A stretch of DNA of 64,000 nt, taken from positions 12,559,192-12,623,191 of the forward strand of contig CM076854.1 of NCBI GenBank assembly GCA_039519185.1. Direction: 5' to 3'. A program made the translations under genes and the position numbers. Positions within the stretch are counted from its first letter, which is position 1, and every line of letters begins with the position of its first letter. Below are positions 1 to 10,900 of this stretch, one piece after another. Source of the DNA: Astragalus membranaceus. Lineage: Eukaryota > Streptophyta > Magnoliopsida > Fabales > Fabaceae. Under the pieces are notes generated by a model. The model searched no databases. It saw only the letters and a list, made by a program, of their open reading frames with translations, and was not told the origin of the DNA.

Positions 1-144
1 AACGATCACGTAATTCATACTTTTAGCAACTAAATGTTGCTTTCACGCTTTTAACATGTCCATGACTTGAATTATTATTTTATCGAATACCAATTCGCTA
101 GTTAATTTCTCGAAAAGAAATTAACCAAAATTAGGGATGTTACA
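1..144 (-). repeat. Element A 3' LTR, cut by window edge
   Basis: This segment aligns with 6570-6713, the matching end of the other LTR, with a handful of substitutions. Both end in a form of ggatgttaca on the + strand, so the LTR starts TGTAACATCC on the element's own strand. The purine-rich stretch just inside it (about 145-165, read on the - strand) is the likely polypurine tract. Confidence 0.88.
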
Positions 145-194
145 ATCACCCGAACTTTTAAAAAATTTGTCCTCAAAATTGAACAAAACGTACC

Positions 195-3100
195 TCAATC
201 GAAAAGATGGGGATATTTCACCCGCATGTTCTCCTCTACTTCCCATGTCGCTTCGTCGGGTGATGCACCGTCCCAAAGCACCTTGACAATAGGAATTGAT
301 CTCGTCCGGAGCGCTTTCTCGCCACGTTCGATGATCCTGATTGGAGTTGGCTTAAAAGATAAATCCGGTCTGATGTCAATTGCCTCATAACTCAATGGTT
401 GACTCGGATCGGGGGTATACTTCCTCAGTTGCGATACATGAAACACATCATGCAATTTAGACAATGCTGGCGGTAATGCAATGCGATATGCTACTAGCCC
501 AACTCGCTCGATAATTTGGAAAGGCCCAATATATCGAGGACTGAGCTTCTTCGTCTGCATCGCAATACCGGTACCAATAGTTGGAGATAGCCTCAGAAAC
601 ACATGATCTCCTTCTTCAAACTCTAGTGGCCTTCTTCTTTTATCGGCGTAACTCTTTTGCCGACTCTGAGCAATCTTCATCCTCTCTCTGATCTGACGGA
701 TCTTCTCCGTAGTCTCACGGACCAAATCCGGTCCCAACAATCTCTGCTCACCTACATCCCACCAAAACAATGGTGTCCTACACTTCCTCCCATACAATGC
801 CTCGTATGGTGCCATTCCGATACTAGAATGGTAACTATTGTTGTATGAAAATTCCACAATTGGGAGATTATCCTCCCATCGGCCTCCACTGTCAAGCACA
901 CATGCTCTCAACATATCCTCTAATGTTTGAATTGTTCTCTCCGTCTGTCCGTCTGTTTGTGGGAGATAATCGGTGCTAGCATACACCGTTGTTCCCAACG
1001 CCATATTCAATGCTCTCCAGAATCGTGATGTGAACTTGGGATCACGATCACAGATGATACTAGTAGGGATTCCGTGCAACCTCACAATGTTCTTGAGATA
1101 CTCATCTGCTAACTTAGCAACTTTGTGATTCGAACGCACCGGAATAAAACGGGCGGACTTGGTCAAGCGATCCACCACTACCCAAATAGAATCATTTCCG
1201 GCTTGGGACCGTGGCAATCCCATGACAAAATCCATAGAAATGCTTTCCCATTTCCATTCTGGCACATTCAACGGCTGTAACTGACCGCCTGGCTTCTGGT
1301 GCTCCATTTTGACCCTTTGACAAGTCAAGCGTCGAGACACAAACTCTGCAACTTCCACTTTCATACCCGGCCACCAATACAACTACTTCAAATCTCGATA
1401 CATCTTGGTGGACCCAGGATGTATTGAGAACTGACTCTTATGAGCCTCTTCTAAAATCTGCCTCATAATGCTCTCCTCATTCGGCACATAGATTCTACCA
1501 TCAAAGCAAATCACACCATCACCGTCTTCGGTGTAATTCAGAACCCTCTTCTGCGCTTGCAGCTCTAAATCAACCTCCTGGGCTGAGCGAATCAGATTTC
1601 TCAAGGAACTCGAAATCTGAATATGACTCAACACCAACCTGTTCCTCCTCGGCTTCACCTTCAAATTGAGGTCTCTAAACGATTCCAACAATGTCATCTC
1701 ATGAATCATCAACTCTGCAGTGTGGATAGACTTTCTGCTCAAAGCATCGGCCACAACATTAGCCTTCCCCGAATGGTACTTCAATTCAAACTCATAATTT
1801 TTCAGAAACTCCACCCACCTTCTCTACCTATTGTTCAGCTCCTTCTGGTCAAATAAGTACTTAAGGCTCTTGTGGTCACTAAAGACTTCGAAACGAGACC
1901 CATACAGGTAATGTCTCCAAATCTTTAGGGCAAACACAATTGCCGCCAATTCTAAATCATGAGTTGGGTAATTCTCCTCATGCGGCTTCAACTGTCTGGA
2001 GGCGTAAGCAACTACTTTTTGATTCTGCATAAGGACGCATCCCAAACCCTTACCAGAGGCGTCGCAATAGATTTGGAATCCTATGGACGGATCTGGAAGA
2101 ATCAGGACAGGTGCATAAGTCAAACGACTCTTCAATTCTGCAAAACAATCATCACAGCCTGAGTCCCAAACAAACGGCTGACCCTTGCGAGTTAACCGAG
2201 TGAGTGGAAGAACCAGCTGAGAAAATCCTTGAATGAATCTCCGATAATACCCAGCCAATCCCAAGAAACTTCTCACTTCAGTAACCGTAGATGGTTGTTC
2301 CCAGTCTACCACAGCTTCGATCTTACTGGGGTCCACTACAACACCGGATAGGGATATCACATGGCCTAAAAATTTAACTTCAGACATCCAAAAATCACAT
2401 TTGGATGGCTTAGCATACAACTTCTTCTCCCGGAGTACGTTTAGGACAATTCGGAGATGCTGCACATGCTCCTCAATTGTCTTAGAGTATACCAAGATGT
2501 CATCAATGAATACCACAACAAACTGATCCAGATGGGGATTAAAAATCTGATTCATATAGTCCATGAATATGGCTGGAGCATTGGTCAAACCGAAGGGCGT
2601 CACTACAAATTCGTAGTGGCCATACCTCATACGAAAAGCGGTCTTCGGGATGTCCAAAGCTCGAACCTTGATTTGGTGATAGCCGGACCTCAAATCAATC
2701 TTTGAAAATACTGCAGCTCCCCTCAATTGGTCTAGTAAATCATCAATTCTCGATAGAGGGTATTTGTTCTTAATAGTCACCTTATTCAACTGACGGTAAT
2801 CAATGCACAATCTCATACTCCTGTCCTTCTTCTTGACAAGTAACACGGGAGCACCCCATGGTGAGGCACTCGGTCGGATAAACTGTTTGGAAATTAACTC
2901 TTCCAATTGGATTTTCAACTCTTTCAACTCTAACGGCGACATTCTGTACGGAGCTATAGAAATTGGTCCAGTGCCCGGAACCAACTCTATAGAGAACACC
3001 ACCTCACGATCCGGAGGTAACGAAGAAACTTCATCAGGGAACACATCAAGAAATTCATTAACAACTTGCACAGAAGATAAATCTAGACCTATCTCAATGG

Positions 3101-4552
3101 TTGCAGTCAACATCATGACATAAGCTTCTGCGCCTTGGAACAAACAGTTACTGGCTGAAGTGAACGAAATAACAGCTTCAGAATTGGTCGGTTGTAGCTC
3201 CACTGACTCGAAGGCGAAACCGGTAGTCCGATGAAAACAATCAATAGTCACATGGTTGGCCGTCATCCAACTCATACCTAGGACAACGTCCATACCCTTC
3301 ATTGGCAAACAAATGAAGTCCACTACAAAATTTCTGTCTCCGATGGATAGAAGACGGTTTTCACATATTGCTTGGGTTTGAATACTACCTTCAGCAGCAG
3401 TCTTGATGGAGATCGGTTGAGGCAAAGGAGTTAAGGCCAATCCCAACGGATCAACACAGATTTGAGATATAAAACAATGAGTCGCACCTGAATCATACAA
3501 AATACTAACGGAGTTATAGAAAAGAGATCCCATACCCCTTAGTAGATTATCTGATGGTGTAACCTTCTGAGCATCCAAAGTGTAGACTCTCCCATGAGTA
3601 GTAGTAGCAGGGCTGTCATTCCCCTTCTTCTGAGGAAAATTAGATGCATAATGACCTTCCTTCTTACAATAGACGCACTGGTTGGACCCCATCTGACACT
3701 TCCCTTGGTGATATCTTCCACAGTTGGAACATGAGTTGAACTTTGGGGAGTTAGACGACTGAACTTGTTTCCCCTTGTTGGAGTTGTGCCTGGGACCCAT
3801 CTGATTGTTGGATGATCCAACATTCTTCCTATTCTGATTGAACACTTTTCTGCTTGCATACAACCTCTTCAAATCACTTTCGGCTATATGAGCTTTTTGA
3901 ACCATGGCAGCATAGTTGGTATATGCAAAAGAACTCAGACTTTGAGCAATGTCTTCTCTCAATCCATACTTGTACCTGTCAGTCTTCCACTTGTCATTGG
4001 GAGCATACCCAGCCAAACCAAGAATTGGTAAAGCTCCTCAAATTTGGCAGTGTATTGGCCCACAGTCAAACCTCCTTGAGTAAGAGCTAAGAACTCGTTC
4101 TCCTTGTCAAACCTCATAGCAGTTGGGAAGAACTGCTCCAGAAACATCTGCCTAAAATTCTCCCATGTCTGGGGAGTACCTATAGTTGCCATCATGGCCT
4201 TGGCATTAGTCCACTAGTTGTTGGCTTCCCCCTTCAGCATGTGGGGTGCCAATCTCAGCTTGTCCTCATCAGTGACTTGCATAGTTAAGAAAATATTCTC
4301 TATGTCATCCAGCCAATGCTGGGCTTCCATGACATCCGGTCCCCCTCGGAATTCAGAAGGTTTCATTTTCAGAAATTCAGAGTAGACCTGTCGTGGGTTA
4401 ACTTGTGGCTCAGAAACTTGTTGAGGCTGAGCTTGAGCATTCTGTTGCATTAGTAGCATATCTTCCATCATCTTTTGTTGCCTCTCGATCATACTCTGCA
4501 TCCATGCGGAATGTGGATCAATTGGTGGGGTGTTCCTCGACTCTCCTGCCAT
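195..4552 (-). pseudogene. Broken gag-pol of element A
   Basis: Gag starts at the ATG at 4552-4550. In order on the - strand I see a retrotransposon-gag domain; a degenerate zinc-knuckle pair near 3640-3730 (the second has Phe where Cys is expected); protease DSGA near 3500; RT with FIDDILVYS near 2500; RNase H (about 1830-2110); and integrase with the Asp/Asp/Glu set at MDFVMGLP (near 1225), CDRDPKF (near 1055) and DGQTER (near 945). The first Cys of the integrase zinc finger is replaced by Arg. The frame is broken by a stop near 4215 (Trp expected), a frameshift near 4020, a stop near 1825 (Gln expected) and a stop near 1382 (Gln expected). No functional polyprotein can be made. Confidence 0.92.
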
Positions 4553-4683
4553 AATTCTGCAAACGATACACCAAGTATTAAGTTGATCAGCCTCAATGTC
4601 TCTTAGCATCATATGAAGCAAAATGGCAGAATTACTCGAGGGACAAAACCACCCTAACTATCTAAGCCCGACTAGGTCGAACT

Positions 4684-4695
4684 GCTCTGATACCA
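4684..4695 (-). other. Primer-binding site of element A (Met-tRNA type)
   Basis: Read on the - strand this is TGGTATCAGAGC, the usual plant primer-binding site complementary to methionine tRNA. It lies three bases inside the 5' LTR. It fixes the LTR inner edge at 4699 and the element's direction. Confidence 0.9.
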
Positions 4696-4698
4696 TAA

Positions 4699-6713
4699 TG
4701 TAACATCCCGATAAATTCTAACATGTAGAATTACCGAAATGCACTAAAATGGCATACATCAGAGTAACTTCCTGTTAATGAATATTGAACACAACTAAAA
4801 TTTCGATAATACATGATAAATGGTTCTCTGAACCTCATTAACTTCCTGAAAATGCTTAAGTTTCATATCTTAAGACTTATACAATCCTGGTGTTCAATAC
4901 TCAAAACATAAAGTAGAGGAAACGATTTTACAACTTATACAGTGATAGTTATACAATCGGTAAAATAACTAGAAAAGCAAAAAGGCCTAAACAGGAAATC
5001 AAGTCTCCAATGACTCCAGGAATCGCACCGGCTAACCGTGCTTTGTCGCCTTTGCTTTCCCTTGCTTCTCTGTAAAAATCACAACATATAAAGGGTGAGA
5101 TAAATATTATCTCAGTGAGTCCTATCGAGACGCCTTACTAACTCTAGCGGTTTATTAGACTTTATCTTTGAACTCGTGGAACTGATAAGCAACCACGTGG
5201 ACATATATTATTTTCATGTAACTTGTAGCCCTAATAAGCGACTACTCGTTAATTTAATTACTTTCTTGATGTAGCCCTGATAAGCAACTACACATCATAT
5301 TTTCATGAACTTAGCACAACACCTCAAGCCTACCTTAGCACGGTTATTTCTCTGGCCTTTGGTGAACCCATCCCGCTAATCACTAGTGGGCAAAACATGT
5401 GGGCCTAGGATTTGGGGCTCATGACTTCCCACACCCTAGTATGCTAATTTGAGAGGATCGCCATCCTCGATATACTCAAAGTATACCATCTACCTTTCCC
5501 CGAGGGAAAGTAACTTGAATTGTGTTTACATGAATTGAGAGTTTAAATGTCTTTATAGACTTACAATCAGTTAACTTAGCATGACATGATGAACTCTAGG
5601 TTCGTTATCTCAACATGATTCGTATGCACTCGCGTTCACTATAGTTTGGTTTTTCCAACATTCTTATCTTTCAAAACATGGTATTTTATAGTTTGAATTA
5701 CACCTCTGGATAGACCTTTCAATAAGCTTTAAAACGCAACTGAAAACACCTCAATCGGATTCCCGGATCGAAAGTTATTACGAAACAAAATCGGTAGGAT
5801 TTGCTGAAAATTACACTACGTCGCGACGCAAACAGGATCCGTCGCGACGCGAAGAGTTACAGAAACGAAAACTTTCACAATTTTATGCATGGTCGCGAGG
5901 CGACGGCCACGGGTTGCGACGTAACCGTTGGCACAAGTGAAGAAAAATGACTTTTCAAAATTCCGTTTTGTTCCTTTTCGCTTTCAATCCGGTGCCGAGA
6001 CATTTTAGGACTTCTGTAACATCCCAGGTCCAATGCATTGGCCACCCCGGCACTATTACCTCACGGTCTTCTCTACCCCTCTTGTAGAATTTTTGCCTTC
6101 CGTGGGAATCGAACCTTGCACCTGAGGCATAAGTGCAAGTTAAACACACCTCCCACTACCATGTGATAGAGAATCAAAAATGGAGAAGAATGGTGTGTAG
6201 AACACTTACATGCACTAAGTATGATGGAGGATCTCCCTTCTTCTTTCTCTTCTCCCTTTCGCCCTCCTCTCTCCCTCACTCTAAGCTTTCTGAAATTCTT
6301 GCTGAAGTGAAGTTGCTGGTTGTGTCACCAGCTGGGCAAGGTCCTAAGTGGAAGGGAAATGACTAAAATGCCCTCCACTTAGCCATTCACCTTAACCTTC
6401 TCTTAAATAACCCAACTCATAATTAACTTCTAAAAATTGTGATTGGGGTCTTATGGAGTTAAGGAATATGTTTTGGTGTTGAGTAATTTGGGTTAGGGTG
6501 CCAAAGATATGGAAATGACCAAAATACCCTTGGTCCCCTAATCCTCACATAATTCCATTTCTACCTCAAAACGATCACGTAATTCATACTTTTAGCAACT
6601 AAATGTTGCTTTCACGCTTTTAACATGTCCATGACTTGAATTATTATTTTATCGAATACCAATTTGCTAGTTTATTTCTCGAAACGAAAATAACCAAAAT
6701 TAGGGATGGTACA
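4699..6713 (-). repeat. Element A 5' LTR (about 2.0 kb)
   Basis: It begins TGTAACATCCCG and ends in a mutated form of ggatgttaca (ggatggtaca) on the + strand. Inside it near 5170-5300 are three imperfect repeats around 'gtagccctgataagcaacta', and near 5818-5920 are copies of the CpG-rich palindrome GTCGCGACG. A second TGTAACATCCC occurs inside at 6017. A shorter 0.7-kb LTR is therefore conceivable, but the primer-binding site at 4684 supports the long one. Confidence 0.82.
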
Positions 6714-6748
6714 GGTGCTCTTGCAATACCAAGCTTTGTCTTGGTTCG

Positions 6749-6826
6749 AAATCCGCAAATGTTCTTGTGTTAGTGAATTTGGCTCTGGATGTGTTTGCTG
6801 AAATGCCTCACAGAGACATCATGTAA
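6749..6826 (+). pseudogene. Fragment resembling a PPR (pentatricopeptide) gene
   Basis: One frame reads 25 codons then a stop and contains LDVFAEMPHRDIM. This is close to the standard 'dvFdeMphRDvvsW' signature of plant PLS-class PPR proteins, which act in organelle RNA processing. Nothing recognisable continues on either side, and the frame closes with TAA. The fragment starts only about 35 bp from the LTR end at 6713. It is short, so a chance match is possible. Confidence 0.45.
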
Positions 6827-6899
6827 TACTGTCATGTCAGTGCCATGCTTCCTTACTGGTTTGCTGCCATTTGCCTTTTCTTTTTGAATCATTTGATTT

Positions 6900-7106
6900 G
6901 TGAATTGGGATTATGGTTTGGAAGTTATATCAAATGGATTCCATGATGGTGCCATGTGTGATCCTCTTTGGTCAGATCCCGAAGATATTGTAGATGGATG
7001 GGGTATGAGTCCCTGTGGTGCTGGTTTCCTATTTGATGGCAGTGTTGTTACTTCTTTCAATCACTCCAATAACATTGATTATATATGTCGTGCTACTCCT
7101 TGGTGA
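6900..7106 (+). pseudogene. PPX: Protein phosphatase 4 (PPX-type) catalytic subunit fragment
   Basis: The frame contains FHDGAMCDPLWSDPEDIVDG, CGAGFLF, VVTSFNHSNNIDYICRA and then a stop. These correspond to the C-terminal third of the PP4/PPX catalytic subunit, a PP2A-like Ser/Thr phosphatase; the segment DGAMCDLLWSDPEDIVDGWG is diagnostic of that subfamily. Changes from the family include Arg to Cys in the SPRGAG motif and loss of the His-Gln after CRA through a small indel that creates an early stop. The N-terminal metal-binding motifs (GDxHG, GDxVDRG, GNHE) are absent. It is a non-functional fragment. Confidence 0.8.
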
Positions 7107-7540
7107 GATGTTGCTGAATTGTTTGTTTTAAAAAAAGGGTTGTCTTGGTTGGTGATCTACAAGGTTGCATGTCTTGCTTCCAAGTTTAGAGGTTCTTTCC
7201 TTTTCTGAAAATATGGTGGTTGTGTGTTAAGAAAATGGGAGGTAGCCTTGAATTTTTGTTCTTTCCTTTCTGAAAATATTCAGTGGATCAAGTTCCTTGG
7301 TAGTATTTAGCTAATTCTTATCAGATGGTGTGCTGCAAAGAGGGTTGGGTTGTTTCAGCTTCTTTTTATCCAAGTGGTGGTTATTTTGCTACTTTATCAT
7401 TAATGGGCTTTGTGTTAGTGTGGCTATAGCTATGAGAGTTGCTGAAGTTGAAGGCCTGCCTGCTGTTGCTTATATTTGGAATTAGTTATTCTGAATTTGA
7501 TTGATAATTTTATTAGCCTTATTGGCTTGTTTTTAGCTTC
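7107..7540. other. Non-coding stretch, nothing recognised
   Basis: T-rich sequence without a credible gene. The phrase 'ttctttcctt(tt)ctgaaaatat' occurs twice (near 7191 and 7260), suggesting an old local duplication. It may be degraded intron or flank of the phosphatase fragment. Confidence 0.4.
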
Positions 7541-7860
7541 TGTTTATGGTGGTTAAGTATGATGCTTTTGCTATAAATAGTTAAGCATTAGATTGTTGTG
7601 CTTCTGCCAAGTGGTTAAACTTTGAGGTATAGTTTCTGCTTGGTGGTTAAGTCTTTTGCCCTATGGCCTTGTTGATATTAGTATTTTCCCTATGGTGGTT
7701 AAGCATTTTTTGCTTCCTTCAAGTGATTAAGCCTTGAGTTGTGGCTTTTGCTTGATGGTTAAGTGTTGGTTTGTTGCTTCCTCCAAGTGGTTAAACCTTG
7801 AGTTGTGGTTTCTGCTCGATGGTTAAGCATTTGTTGACTTCTTTGGCACTTGGATGGTTA
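7541..7860 (+). repeat. Degenerate tandem repeat, about 64-bp unit
   Basis: The phrases 'ccaagtggttaaac…tgag' and 'gatggttaagc' alternate. Clear unit starts lie near 7607, 7719 and 7783, giving a 64-bp step between the last two and a longer, decayed step before. I see no coding content and do not recognise the family. Confidence 0.6.
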
Positions 7861-7935
7861 TGCCCAAGAGTGGAGTTTGTTAATTCTTTTGGAGTGAATG
7901 TTGTGGAGACGCTGGAAGAAGGTTGAAGAGGCCCC

Positions 7936-10900
7936 TTGCTAGTAGGAGTCAACGCCGTCATTGACGACCTCCGCAAACAGAACCAAGCCCTGCAGCGTAG
8001 AATGGATCAACTTCAACAGGAAAGGGACCCCAACAGTCTGGACAGCGTCCAGATAGAGAAGCCCCAGCCTTTGGTGGATTCCATCATGTCGGACATGGTT
8101 CCACAAAACTTCAAACCTCCTCCACTGGAAAATTATGATGGCAAAAGGGACCCTCAAGAACATTTGACAGTCTTCGACACCCAAATGGCCATCATTGGCG
8201 CACATGACACCCTGAAGTGCAAGTTGTTCTCAGGAACCATGAAGGGAGCAGCCCTTCAATTGTATGAGTTTACCCCGAAAATATATTACCAGTTATGCCG
8301 ACTTCACCAAAAAATTCATCAGACATTTCTCATATAGGAGGCATAGGAAGACCACAACTGCTACCCTGTTCAACACCAGGCAGGGACCCAATGAATCTCT
8401 CCGAGAAAACTTGGGCCGTTATAGCGACATAACCATCGACGTCGAACATCCAGACCAACGACAGTTTGCCGACGCCTTTGCTAATGGTCTCCAAGGAGGG
8501 AAATTCAACGAGTCTTTAGCCTACAGGCCGACATCAAATATGCAGGAGGTCCTAGCCAGGGAAGAGGCATACATGAAAGGGGAGGAAAGTAACGCTGAAA
8601 AATGTAACCGGGATGTCAGAGAAAGATTGCAAGATCGTAGGCATCAACTTAAGGAATTCCAACGAAATACCTCTCAGCGCCGTGAACCTCAGCACAAAGC
8701 CAGCCCACAAAGGGGAGGGCTAACTCCCCTTGAACCAAAGAAGAGAGGTCATTTTGAAAGACATCCTACACACAAAACTCATCCCCGAATTGAACCCGGT
8801 GAGAAGAGCCTTGGGTAGAGACACTCACCTTTGGTGTGAATATCATAGAGCCTAGGAACACGACACAGAGAATTGCTTCGCCCTCAAGAACGAAATTGAA
8901 AAATTGATCAGAAAGGGTTTCCTAAAGAAGTACGTTAAGACCGACTCAGAGGCCTCAGCAAGCCATACTTCAGAAGAGCCTCGGCCAAAGCTGCAATCCC
9001 AGGTAATCAAATTAGACAACAATGAGGGAGAAGAGGAAGTCCCTCCGGTGCAGCACACCCTAAATACAATCTCCGGTGGATTTGCGGGTGGAGGTGAAAC
9101 TAGTTCTGCTCGAAGAATGTACGCTCGCCAAATTATGCATGTTGCTGAGTCCAATTCCAATCTCGCGGTTTCCAGGAGTGAGCCCGATTTTAATTTTTCT
9201 CCAAAAGACTTAGAGGGGATTGCACCACACGAAGATGACCCCTTGGTGATCATCGTACAACTTCTCAATTTCAACGTCCGACGTGTGATGATAGGCCCAG
9301 GGAGCTCGGCTGACATTATATATTGGGAAGCCTTCCAAGGTATGCAACTATCTCGTGAACATTTACAACCTTACAATGCTACTTTGGTTGGTTTCTCAGG
9401 TGAATAGGTCCAAGTCAAAGGATACATCACCCTCAAAACCACATTTGGCATCGGAAATCACGCCAGAATGATCAAGGTGCGATATCTGGTCATAGATGCC
9501 CAATCTTCATACAACATCATCATAGGTAGACCAGCATTGAACATCCTAGGCGCAGCACTTTCCACTCGCTATTTAACCCTCAAATATCCCCTGGAAAAAG
9601 GAGGAGTGGGGACATTAAAAGCTGACCAAGAAGCAGCCCGGCAATGTTACCTTAACAGCCTCAAAACAAAAAAGAAAAATCCAGAGCACGGTCGAAAGGC
9701 AAGTTCTCACAACATCAACTTTGCCGACCTGGATCCCAGGGAAGACTTCAGTGACAAGAGACTTAAGCCAATTGACGACCTAAAACAAATTCAGATAGGT
9801 GTGACCACTGGTCAAATCACCAACATCGGAGCCAATCACTAACTTGATAAGAAAGAACATTGATCTGTTTGCCTAGACCCCAGCAGCCAAACCGGTTGTC
9901 CAACGAAAGCGAAAATTGGGAATAGAGAGGAAACAAGTTGTTGCAGAGGAGACTAAGAAACTATTGGATGCTTCCTTCATTAAAGAAATTCAATACCCAA
10001 GCTGGTTGTCGAATGTTGTGCTTGTCAAAAAATCCAATGGGAAATGGCGCATGTCCGTCGACTTCACCAACTTGAATGCGGCATGTCCCAAGAACCCATA
10101 CCCTCTGCCTAGCATTTATGCTTTGATTGATGGGGCATCAGGCTATCGACTCCTGAGTTTCATGGATCCTTACTCCGGCAACAACCAAATTAAAATGGAC
10201 CAGGATGATGCTAACAAAACGACGTTCATGACAGACACCTGCAATTACCATTATACCGTGATGCCTTTCGGCCTCCAAAATGATGGGGCTACCTATCAAC
10301 GCCTGATGGATAGAGTCTTCCACGGGTAAATTGGCAAGAATCTAGAAGTTTACATAAATGATATGGTGTTCAAAACAGAGGAAGGCAAGCCACACTTTGA
10401 CGACCTGGAGGACATTATCTCTTGAATTCGCAAACATCAGATGCGTCTAAACCCCACCAAATGCTCTTTTGGTGTGCAAGCAGGAAAATTCCTCGGCTTC
10501 ATGTTGATAAGCAGAGGAATTGAAGCCAATCCTGACAAATGCAGAGCCATCTTAGAAATGCAAAGCCCGTCCAGTCCCAAAGAAGTACAAAAACTCACTG
10601 GCCAGCAAGCAGGGCCCTCCAGATTCTTATCATGTGCAGGTGATAGAGATGTCATTTGATCAAAGAAACTCTCTAACACCAAAGACGCACAGAACCACTA
10701 ACCGGCCACCCCGGCCACTTTTTTCTCTTGATTGTTTTTCTGTGCAGGTGACAAAGTTTTCCATTTCTTCACCTCCCTGAAGAAAGGCGGCCAACTCGAA
10801 TAGACTAATGAATGCCAAATCGCTTTCGAAAACATCAAGCAATTCCTTTCCTCACCTACAATTTTGGTCAAGCCAAAAGTAGGAGATCCATTACTCCTAT

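Larger units (their letters stand above)
1..6713 (-). mobile_element. Ty3/gypsy retrotransposon, Tekay-like (element A), decayed
   Basis: On the - strand the order is 5' LTR (4699-6713), methionine-tRNA primer-binding site (4684-4695), gag, protease, RT, RNase H, integrase with a C-terminal tail, then a 3' LTR of which only 144 bp (1-144) lie in the window. This gene order defines Ty3/gypsy. The integrase tail, with motifs such as HDVFHVSQLRKY and ATWEVEENMRVKYPHLF, is typical of the Tekay/Del chromovirus lineage. The two LTR copies differ at several of the 144 comparable positions, so the insertion is not recent. Flanking duplications cannot be checked because one end lies outside the window. 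Confidence 0.9.

Noticed and set aside
6073..6366. Small proteins on both strands
   Set aside because: The frames lie inside the element A LTR and carry no family motif.
6017..6713. A 697-bp LTR for element A starting at the inner TGTAACATCCC
   Set aside because: The primer-binding site at 4684-4695 lies three bases from TGTAACATCCCG at 4699, which fixes the inner LTR edge there.
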